Shown here in pieces: positions 7,691-15,400 of a stretch of 17,825 bases of DNA (position 1 is its first letter; every line of letters starts with the position of its first letter). A model generated the notes under the pieces. That model did not search any database. It saw nothing but the letters and a program-made list of their open reading frames with translations, and had not been told where the DNA came from. Location of the stretch: assembly GCA_001701065.1 (NCBI GenBank), contig DAAL01000208.1:1-17825 (forward strand). The letters run 5' to 3'. The stretch comes from Bacteroidales bacterium GP4 (GTDB lineage Bacteria > Bacteroidota > Bacteroidia > Bacteroidales > Muribaculaceae). A program made the position numbers and the translations under genes.

Positions 7691-9982
7691 TTATTTTAGT
7701 TGTTCAAGTACTTTGGGGTTACCTACAAGCCACAGCACGTCCTCGGCTTCAAAGCGTGTGGTGCCGTCAGGGTGGCTATAAGTGCCGTCAGTGCGTTGGA
7801 TTGCCACGAGAAGAGCTTTGTATTTGTCACGAATCTGTGCTGTAGCCGATGTCTGTCCCACAAGAGGGGATGACGGCGACAGCTGGATGTGGGTAAACTT
7901 GATTGAATTGCTTGATGCATCGTTGTCCATGTCGGTGTTATCCTCTTCGAGGACGGGAATGATGGACGCTATCTGTTCATCAGTGCCTATCACTCCGAGT
8001 ATGTCGCCGGGGAACAGCCGTGTGGTGCCGTTAGGCACGGGGATAAGTTCGTTGCCTCGCTGTATGCTGGCTATGTTCACTCCGTAGCGTCGGCGCAGGT
8101 CGGAGTCCATAAGGCGTTCGCCCACGAAGGGGCATGAGTAGCCTATGCCTATGTAAGCCATGTGCAGGTCGCTGACAAGGTTATTGTTCTTTCCGCTCCG
8201 TCGAAGTTCACGTTCGTTGAGGTTGTTGAAGAACGTGGATTCAAGATGCCGCATCTGCTTGCGGAGCCGTGATGACCATGTGCTGATGAGCAGCACGAAT
8301 ATCAACAAGCCTATGAGCCATCCCACCTTCATGGAGTAGATGGCGCTGACGGTGTAGATGATGAAACCGAGCGCAAGCAGCAGTCGGAAGATGGTCATGA
8401 CTATCAACGGCACGTCGAAGTGGGCATTTGCCTGGCGCAGGCGGTCACGTTCGGTGCGCTTTGACGCAGGCATGGCAAGCGCAAGCAGGAACGGTGACAT
8501 TCCGGCAAGGGTGATGACCGTGCATATCAATTTTCCCCAATCAGGCGATAACTCCAACAGCCAAGGCTGGAGGAAGCGTGTGCTGATGAGGATGATGGCA
8601 ATCAACACGCTGGCATAAAGCACTATGCGCCACACGTAACGCTTAAGCACTGAACGCCACAGCGTTACTGTCTCGCTTTCGGACGATGCCTGCCCGGTGT
8701 AGCGTTCTATGAGGAAGTGCCAGCGTTGGGGCAAATGCTTTTCCACAAAACGATAGGCGGGATCAGCCATCTTGATGAAGTAGGGGGTGGTGAACGTGGT
8801 GATGACCGACACCGCTACCACGATAGGGTAGATGATGGGGTTAAGAACGTTCAGCGACATGCCGAGTGACGCGATGATGAATGCAAATTCACCTATCTGT
8901 GTAAGAGAGAAGCCTGACTCCATGGCTATACGCAACGGCTGACCGGTTATGAGCATACCGAAGGTGCCGAATGTAATCATGCCCACAACCACCACGCATG
9001 ACAGAATCAAAATGGGGGAGATATACTGCACAATGATATTTGGGTCAACCATCATTCCCACCGAGATAAAGAATATCGAGCCGAAGAGGTCCTTCACGGG
9101 AGTTACAACGGCTTCGATGCGCTCGGCGTAGCTGATGCCGGCGATGATGGAACCCATGACGAATGCTCCGAGAGCAAGAGAGAATCCGCAATAGACGGAG
9201 AACACCGCCATGCCGAAGCACAAACCTATGGCTATGATGAGAAGAGTTTCGTTGTTGAGGTAACGGCGTATGGCATTGAGGAGCGTGGGAAGAATGTACA
9301 CGCCCACCAGGAACCAAATGACAAGGAAGAACACCAGTTTGCCGATGCTGAACAGCAGTTCTCCGCCCTCCACGCTCTTGTTGATGGCGATGGATGACAG
9401 CAACACCATCATCAACACCGCGAAAAGGTCCTCGACGATGAGCACGGCAAAGACAAGCGATGCGAATTTTTTCTGCCGCAGCCCAAGGTCAGTGAATGCT
9501 TTTATAATGATAGTGGTGGACGACATGGAAAGCATTCCGCCGAGGAAAAGGCTGTTCATATTGGAGAAATGGAGGAGGTGCCCTATGGCGAAGCCTGACA
9601 CCATCATGCCTATCACGATGATAAGCGCCGTGACTATGGCTGAACCTCCCGTGTTGAGTAGCTTCTTGAAGCTGAATTCAAGACCTAAGGAGAACAGAAG
9701 GATGACAATACCAAGTTGAGCCCAGAACTCAATGTTGCTTTCAGTGGTCACTGAAGGGAGATACTCGAAGTGGGGACTTGCAAGGAACCCGGCGACAATG
9801 TAACCGAGCACCACGGGCTGTTTGAGCCACTTGAACAGGACTGTGACAATCGCGCCGAGGATGAGTATAAACGCCAGATCGGATATCAGGTTCTCGACTT
9901 GAAGGGTGGAGATGGCTTCACCGGTTTCATCAAGGACAGTTTCGGTCCCGGAGATCAGAGCTAATACGGCATTGAACAACAT
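7691..9982 (-). CDS. CPA2-family cation:proton antiporter with two TrkA-C-like domains
   Basis: Inner-membrane exchanger of K+ or Na+ for protons. Residues about 30-405 form the Na+/H+ exchanger domain, with LLFSLGLEFS (95-104), SMSSTTIIIKAF (152-163), VEDLFAVL (183-190) and FFISVGMMVDP (304-314). The membrane pair is Glu184-Asp185, where Kef proteins usually have Gln-Asp and electrogenic CPA2 members Asp-Asp. Extra hydrophobic segments follow at about 450-475, 485-505 and 525-570. The cytosolic tail has two RCK-C (TrkA-C)-like units: about 605-680, with IASIQRGNELIPVPNG and FPGDILGVIGT, and 695-763, with LLVAIQRTDGTYSHPDG and EDVLWLVGN. I see no NAD-binding RCK-N domain, so gating probably uses another ligand. 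It is third in the four-gene run, 7 bases after the MgtC-like gene. The ion specificity is unknown. Confidence 0.9.
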   Translation of the reverse strand: MLFNAVLALISGTETVLDETGEAISTLQVENLISDLAFILILGAIVTVLFKWLKQPVVLGYIVAGFLASPHFEYLPSVTTESNIEFWAQLGIVILLFSLGLEFSFKKLLNTGGSAIVTALIIVIGMMVSGFAIGHLLHFSNMNSLFLGGMLSMSSTTIIIKAFTDLGLRQKKFASLVFAVLIVEDLFAVLMMVLLSSIAINKSVEGGELLFSIGKLVFFLVIWFLVGVYILPTLLNAIRRYLNNETLLIIAIGLCFGMAVFSVYCGFSLALGAFVMGSIIAGISYAERIEAVVTPVKDLFGSIFFISVGMMVDPNIIVQYISPILILSCVVVVGMITFGTFGMLITGQPLRIAMESGFSLTQIGEFAFIIASLGMSLNVLNPIIYPIVVAVSVITTFTTPYFIKMADPAYRFVEKHLPQRWHFLIERYTGQASSESETVTLWRSVLKRYVWRIVLYASVLIAIILISTRFLQPWLLELSPDWGKLICTVITLAGMSPFLLALAMPASKRTERDRLRQANAHFDVPLIVMTIFRLLLALGFIIYTVSAIYSMKVGWLIGLLIFVLLISTWSSRLRKQMRHLESTFFNNLNERELRRSGKNNNLVSDLHMAYIGIGYSCPFVGERLMDSDLRRRYGVNIASIQRGNELIPVPNGTTRLFPGDILGVIGTDEQIASIIPVLEEDNTDMDNDASSNSIKFTHIQLSPSSPLVGQTSATAQIRDKYKALLVAIQRTDGTYSHPDGTTRFEAEDVLWLVGNPKVLEQLK

Positions 9983-9989
9983 AATGGTT

Positions 9990-10718
9990 TTAAGATGTCT
10001 GTACTTGGTTGGCTACTGACACTGAATCGGTGGGGTTTACTTGGCGCAAGTCCTCAAAAAGACGGATGAAATCGGTCGTTTCCTTCGCCAGTATCACCAG
10101 ATTCAGATTGGTGGTGGAGGTTACGTAATCGTAAGCCACGTATAAGTTGGTGAGATGTATGTGGTATTTGTTGAGGACTGTCCTGTATTCACGTGCATCC
10201 TTTAGAATCACATGAAGCTTCAAGTGGATGATGCGGGACTCGGCACCTGCGCTTATGCGGTGTTCAAGACGCTCGATTACCACGAGCACGATGAGGATAA
10301 GAGCGGTGGCAATGATGGAGAGAATATATAATCCTGTGCCTATAGCCATGCCAATAGCGGCGATGATCCATATTCCGGCGGCGGTGGTGAGTCCACGCAC
10401 CGATCCTTTCATCTGAATTATGGCTCCTGCGCCGAGAAAACCGATACCGGTCACTACCTGAGCGGCTATACGTCCCGGGTCGCCGTTCTTTAATCCGAGA
10501 TATTCCTGGGGAACGTAAATCGACAGAATCATGGCAAGCGTAGCGCCCATGGCTATGAGGGCGAATGTGCGTATACCGGCTATCTGTCCTTTGCGCTTAC
10601 GTTCGGCACCGACACAGCATCCGAGAAGAAGGCTGAGGCATAGCTTGAACACTGAGGAGATGGTGTTGACCTCCACAGCATTAATCTGGTCGATTATGTA
10701 AGCCCAGGTTTCTCCCAT
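9990..10718 (-). CDS. MgtC/SapB-family inner-membrane protein
   Basis: A 242-residue protein with four to five membrane helices (about 22-38, 50-68, 85-103, 112-150) and a soluble C-terminal ACT-like domain from about 160. Family signatures are clear: GAERKRKGQIAGIRTFALI (37-55), GDPGRIAAQVVTGIGFLGAG (79-98) and VRGLTTAAGIWI (107-118). The conserved acidic Asp80 and Arg83 are present. MgtC proteins support survival in low magnesium and inside hosts. Some act on the F1Fo ATP synthase or on K+ homeostasis, and transport by MgtC itself is doubtful. Here it sits 7 bases upstream of a cation:proton antiporter and 7 bases downstream of a coiled-coil membrane protein, which favours a role in ion balance. 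No leader resembling the Salmonella mgtC mRNA control is possible, because the gene is internal to the run. Confidence 0.9.
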   Translation of the reverse strand: MGETWAYIIDQINAVEVNTISSVFKLCLSLLLGCCVGAERKRKGQIAGIRTFALIAMGATLAMILSIYVPQEYLGLKNGDPGRIAAQVVTGIGFLGAGAIIQMKGSVRGLTTAAGIWIIAAIGMAIGTGLYILSIIATALILIVLVVIERLEHRISAGAESRIIHLKLHVILKDAREYRTVLNKYHIHLTNLYVAYDYVTSTTNLNLVILAKETTDFIRLFEDLRQVNPTDSVSVANQVQTS

Positions 10719-10725
10719 GACGTGC

Positions 10726-11646
10726 TTATTTCTTCATTGTGAACTTGCGTGACGCAAGGCGGTAGTTGTCGGCAAAAAGTTCTACGGTGTAGTCACCGGG
10801 TGTGAGGGTGGTGTTCACGTCCCAGTACATTGTGATGCCTGATATTTCTTCGCCGGCGTATTCGATGGACTTGCGCGCAGTGCAAGGTACGGTTGCGCCT
10901 TCAAAAGAGAAGCTGCCACCGCCTCCGAGAAGCGATCCCTCGGGATTGGTGATGCGCAAGTAGATGGTCTTTTCGCCTACAGGGGTGGAATTGTTCTGCG
11001 GAATTGTGAATTTCACCATCAACTGACGTGCTTTGGTGATGTTTTTTTCAGTTTTACCGTTGTTTTTAAGCGCAGTGAGCGTCACGCCGGTCACATTTAG
11101 TTTTTCGGCGAGGGTCATACGTTCGGATAGTACTTTGTTGCGGCTCGTTTCGTTAGCCACACGGGTCGACAACTGCTGGTTCTGCTGTTTTATCTCAGCG
11201 TTTTCAGCACGTAGACCGGCATTCTCTTTGCCGAGAGAGTCAATTTGGCTCACATAGTGGCGGAGTATGTTTTTGAGAGTGCCTATCTCGTCCTGCAGTT
11301 GTTTGATGCGTTGAGCGCTCTTTTTCTTTTCGGAATTCAGTTCCTGGAGAAGTTTTTCCACCTTGCTCTTGGCTGCGGCGTATTTAGTCACGAGGGAGTC
11401 GTTGACAAGGAGCTGCGACTGATTCTCGTATTGAGCAAACTCGGAATTAAGACTTTGATATTCATTGGCAAGCTGAAGCTGTTCGTTGGTAAGCTGCAGC
11501 TGTTCATTGGCAAGCTGTGCTTCTTCCACCTTCTTGCTCATGGTGGTAGTGGTGAGAACAAAAGCGATGATTGCGATTACGAGCAATACCCCGAGAGCGA
11601 TGACACCGGTCATCAATTTTTTTGATTTATTCTTACTATCGTCCAT
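10726..11646 (-). CDS. Membrane-anchored coiled-coil protein of unknown function
   Basis: I do not recognise a named family. The 306 residues begin with a short basic cytosolic tail (KNKSKK) and one membrane helix at about 11-33. A long coiled coil runs from about 38 to 180. It includes three near-identical heptads (ANEQLQL, TNEQLQL, ANEYQSL at 46-66), encoded by a 21-bp tandem repeat. The C-terminal third (about 182-306) looks like a beta-sandwich: VKFTIPQNNSTPVGEKTIYL, GGGGSFSF, and a terminal LTPGDYTVELFADNYRLASR strand pattern. The topology suggests an inner-membrane anchor with the coiled coil and beta domain in the periplasm, possibly an envelope scaffold. It is the first gene of the run with the MgtC-like, antiporter and EamA genes. 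A TAACTTTG element lies 19 bases upstream of its ATG. Confidence 0.8.
   Translation of the reverse strand: MDDSKNKSKKLMTGVIALGVLLVIAIIAFVLTTTTMSKKVEEAQLANEQLQLTNEQLQLANEYQSLNSEFAQYENQSQLLVNDSLVTKYAAAKSKVEKLLQELNSEKKKSAQRIKQLQDEIGTLKNILRHYVSQIDSLGKENAGLRAENAEIKQQNQQLSTRVANETSRNKVLSERMTLAEKLNVTGVTLTALKNNGKTEKNITKARQLMVKFTIPQNNSTPVGEKTIYLRITNPEGSLLGGGGSFSFEGATVPCTARKSIEYAGEEISGITMYWDVNTTLTPGDYTVELFADNYRLASRKFTMKK
11461..11523 (-). repeat. 21-bp tandem repeat, three copies, inside the coiled-coil gene
   Basis: Three adjacent 21-base units (11461-11481, 11482-11502, 11503-11523) share TTCATTGGCAAGCTG-type sequence with few differences; the last three bases or so of the third unit diverge. Each encodes one heptad of the coiled coil, so copy-number change would keep frame and alter stalk length by one heptad. 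Confidence 0.85.
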
Positions 11647-11664
11647 AATGCATTAATATTTGTG

Positions 11665-11672
11665 CAAAGTTA
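11665..11672 (-). promoter_or_regulatory. -7 element of the coiled-coil/MgtC/antiporter/permease operon
   Basis: On the minus strand TAACTTTG stands 18 bases before the ATG of the coiled-coil gene. A start about six bases downstream would leave a leader of only some 12 bases. A TTTG -33 element at the ideal 19-base spacing is absent. The motif lies in the 55-base gap after mnmD, which ends at 11702. Confidence 0.55.
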
Positions 11673-11701
11673 CTTAAAATCCGTGAGAAACCATGTGGGG
11701 T

Positions 11702-12394
11702 TTAGGCTAAATGTGGTTTGACGGCGCGAAGAATTTCACGTTTTCCGCCCGGAGGACCGGGAATGCGTTCCACGATAAGACCGCAGGACTGGAAAAGACG
11801 GCGAATGGCACCCTTGGCGCAGTAGGTGGTGAGCACACATCCCGGCGACATGACGGCGGCAAGCCGGCTGATTGCCTCGTTGCTCCACATTTCGGGCTGT
11901 TTCTCGGGAGCGAAAGCATCCATGTAGATGACATCGATATTGTCGGGCAAGGGGTCGTGGGTGAAGTCGGCTATGCGTTTTTCAATGGTGAAATAAGGAT
12001 TGATTGCCGCCGGAAGGGTCCATTGGGCGGCATGGATGGCGCGGAACATCTCGGTATCGGTGGCTTTGCCGTAGCTTAACTGCATGGCGGTGGCTGTGTC
12101 TATGGGGAACAGTTCAAGGGTGATGTAGTGCACCGGCGTGGTAAGCTCCTGAGCTTTGATGGCTGTGAGCACGGCGTTAAGACCTGTGCCGAATCCTATT
12201 TCCAAAACTCTGCAATGCTGAGAGGCAGGAAGCGTGACGGCTGATTTCAGTCGGTGACATAGACCTTCGCTGATATACACATGGCGGCTTTCGGTGAGCG
12301 CGCCTTTCACCGAATGGTAATGCTCGTCGATTTCCGGCAGATATATGGTGGATGATCCGTCGGCTGTCAATTGTATCTCTTGTTTGAGACTCAT
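11702..12394 (-). CDS. mnmD: tRNA (5-methylaminomethyl-2-thiouridine)(34)-methyltransferase MnmD
   Basis: SAM-dependent enzyme completing mnm5s2U at the wobble uridine of some tRNAs; it corresponds to the methyltransferase half of E. coli MnmC without the FAD oxidase half. With the start chosen here the protein has 230 residues. VLEIGFGTGLN (63-73) is the SAM-binding motif I and VHYITLELFP (88-97) the motif II region. IYMDAFAPEKQPEMW (156-170) is the signature active-site stretch, and PGPPGGKRE (212-220) is the conserved end motif. A frame extension to an upstream ATG at 12424 exists, but it would start inside the TAACTTTG promoter element at 12422-12429, upstream of the expected transcript start. 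The ATG at 12394 (MSLKQEIQ) also matches the usual beginning of the family. Confidence 0.92.
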   Translation of the reverse strand: MSLKQEIQLTADGSSTIYLPEIDEHYHSVKGALTESRHVYISEGLCHRLKSAVTLPASQHCRVLEIGFGTGLNAVLTAIKAQELTTPVHYITLELFPIDTATAMQLSYGKATDTEMFRAIHAAQWTLPAAINPYFTIEKRIADFTHDPLPDNIDVIYMDAFAPEKQPEMWSNEAISRLAAVMSPGCVLTTYCAKGAIRRLFQSCGLIVERIPGPPGGKREILRAVKPHLA

Positions 12395-12421
12395 TTCGTT
12401 CTTGGAGTTGTAATGCCGGCG

Positions 12422-12429
12422 CAAAGTTA
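12422..12429 (-). promoter_or_regulatory. -7 element of mnmD
   Basis: TAACTTTG on the minus strand, with the ATG at 12394 starting 27 bases after it. The sequence upstream is the right-hand side of the protease terminator, and no TTTG appears 19 bases further up. The location decides the mnmD start, because an ATG at 12424 would not be transcribed. Confidence 0.6.
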
Positions 12430-12431
12430 CG

Positions 12432-12467
12432 AAAAAACGGCATCGGATGGGATCCCGATGCCGTTTT
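12432..12467 (-). terminator. Intrinsic terminator after the C10 protease gene
   Basis: A perfect 13-bp stem (12434-12446 with 12455-12467, core CGGCATCGG) with an eight-base loop is followed on the minus strand by a run of T (complement of 12432-12437). It lies 27 bases downstream of the protease stop and directly abuts the mnmD promoter. Confidence 0.88.
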
Positions 12468-12494
12468 AATAGAATGATGTGTCCTGAAAAGGGG

Positions 12495-15400
12495 CTATTT
12501 CACTGCAACCTTGGTCGAGTAAGAGCCTATGCGGACAATGTAAAGTCCTGCGGCGAGATTGTCAATCCTTGGCTCTGTGCCTGAATAGATAAGGGCACCG
12601 CTGAGATTGAATACCTCAATAGTAGCGTCGGCAACTCCCTCGATGTTTATCGAATTGCCATCGACCTTAACCTTTACCTCATCCCCGTTCACTCCGTTGA
12701 TGCCGGAAGTCATGGTGCGGAAGTTGCGCCATCCTATTGCCTCGGCGTAAGGTTCTGCGTGCGGTACGATGAGTTCGGCGTTGCGGTAAACAACATCGGT
12801 GAAAGTATCGTCGGTGATTACCGGCGGGACTTCGTACCAGCAAGTGACAGTGGTGATAGCGTCACAACCGGCAAATGCGCCGCCCTCTATCGCTATGCCG
12901 CTTTCGGTAGATGTGCGTCCAAGGTGGATGGTACGATCGCCGATGGTCACGCTTGTTATTCCGGTGCAACCGGCAAAAGCGTCTTTCCCTATGGTTGTGA
13001 TGTTTGCGCCTATTACAACGGAAGTGATGTCAGTGCAATCCTTAAATGCTTCGGGTGCTATGGCTGTTACGTTATACTCCACGCCGTCGATAACAGCGGT
13101 AGACGGTATTACAAGTTCGCCGGTGAAGTCGTCAGGTAGTCCAATCATTTCGCAAGTGCCGTCGTCAAGCGGACGGAATATGTCGGTATCCTCTTGGGGA
13201 AGTTCGATGATGGTAGCGAACTGCTTCCATCCATCGGCAGCGGCATAGGCTTCCTTGCATCCGTAAGGCACATAAAGCGGCACATTCTCACAATCGGTGG
13301 GATGGAAAGCACCGCTGCCTGTAGCGGAAGATTCGATTATAGTAGGAGGAATCGGATTCAGGGATTTAACTTCGGTTAAATTTGGGTTAGGTTGATTGTT
13401 TGCACCGGGATCACTGCTTATAAATGCCTCCCAATAAATCTTTTCGACGGATTTACCGATGGTTATCAATTTGATAGCGGGACAACGCCAAAATGCATTA
13501 TGCCATATGATTTTTACCTTATTAGGAATAAGCACTTTTTCTAAATGGTACATATCTTCTAATGCACGAATCTTGATTTCTTCAAGACTTTCAGGGAGAT
13601 TGACTTCTGTCAGATTTATTGCATCGTCAAATCCGTATTCATCTATTATTTTCACTCCCTCCGGCACGGTGAAGGAAGTGGCTTTAGAACCGCAAGAATA
13701 CTGAATAAGCTTAGTCTTGTCCTTAGAATATAGTACGCCGTCTTTAGAAGTATGGTTAGATGTCTCGATATCGAAAGCTTCACAGTCTCTCATTCGTATG
13801 AATGCATAACGAGCAATCTCCAAATCAAGATTATGGATTGAAACCGATTTTAAACTACTCCCTGCAAAAGCTTCTTGTTCAAGCTTAATAACTGATTGAG
13901 GAATATCGACCGATTTTAAACTTGCCCAATGGAATGCCTCATATCCCACCGTGTTGACAGAAGATGGAATTGTGTAGTGTCCTTCGGGATCTTTATATGC
14001 CGGGTAAGCAATCAGTTTGGTTATATCTTTATTGAAAAGCACATCATCTATGACTGCAAAATTGGGATTTTCACTATCAATGGAAAACTTGGTCAAAAAT
14101 TGAGGGAACATTGAATATTCATAAATTTCCAAAATCGTTTTGGGTATATGTAAGGATGTTACATCATATTCAAATGCTCTTTGCCCAATACGGGTTACAG
14201 TATATGTCTTGCCGTCAATGATGGTTTTTTCGGGGATTATGATATCGCCTTCGTAGTCACCACGGATGACTTCGCAAGTGCGGTCCTCCTCAGAGAGGAT
14301 ATTGTAATTGAGGTTGGAGCCTTCGAATGCGGGGTCTTTTTCGGTGTATTCGGAGTCGATGGTTACCGGAAGACGATCAGAGAACAGTTTTTCTTTCTCG
14401 TTGATAAGGCAAAGTTCAAATTCGCCGTTCTTTTGTTCCTTGTCATACTCGCCGTCGCCGAAAACGATTTCAAATTTTTTTGATTCAAGAGGTCGAAGCT
14501 CCACAGGTATATCTTCAAACACCCAGTTGATTCCACCGTCCTTTTGATAGAACGAGGCAAGCAACGTCTGGGAGAATGTGAGTTTGTCGGACGTGTTGGT
14601 TATTGTGAAGCTGATGGGGTTAAGGCTGTTGGGGTTCATTAGGGACGCATATTCCCAGTCGCTTACAAGTATAGTGGCTTCGGTGGGTTCTACTTCCGGA
14701 GCTTCGTTGGAGTAAGTCACTGTGCCGTTCTCAACTACGGCATAGATGAACTGGCGAGATGTCTCGTAAGGGACAAACCGAACTTTGTGCCATTCTTGCG
14801 AATCGTCGACTTTATATGAGAGGTATACTTTGTAAATTCCGTCCTTGACAGCGTGAGTATAGAAAAACTGGTCAGCTATGTCATAAAATCCATAACCGCT
14901 ATCCAAGGATATCGGACCTTGTGGTTTCATATATTTTATATCATTGGATGAAGTATATTCAAAACGAAGTGTGAATGTAAAGTCATGGGTTGAGTTGGAC
15001 TTGTTATAGATTACCCCTTCATCAGCTTTGAATGCATTTTCCCCGTTATCGTCAGTGAACCAAGTGAAGTTTCCCTCCCCATAAAATTCAGGATAAGGAG
15101 CTACGGCTGATGCGCCCGGCGGTTGGATTCCGCATATGAAAATCTGATAGTCGTTATATCCGTTGTTATTCCCGTACGGGTCCAGAGCGGAGATGAGGAA
15201 GTAACCGTCGTAGGATCCTCCCCAGCCCCAGTTGATGTGGGCTTTACCTTCTTCGTTCCATCCGTCGAGAACAAATGCATGACCGCCTGTATTGCTCTGT
15301 CCGGAGAAATATACTGGGCGATTAGCTTGCAGTTCGGCGATTATTTTAGTGCAAGTTTCGTCATAGGTGAAATCGGTAGGACTGTAGATGTACATGGTCT

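Noticed and set aside
9270..9719. 149-codon plus-strand frame antisense to the antiporter
   Set aside because: Low-complexity Ser/Thr/Met-rich shadow of the membrane-protein codons; the opposite strand has clear CPA2 motifs.
12395..12424. Upstream ATG giving MnmD ten more residues
   Set aside because: It lies within the TAACTTTG promoter element, and the family normally starts near MSLKQEIQ.
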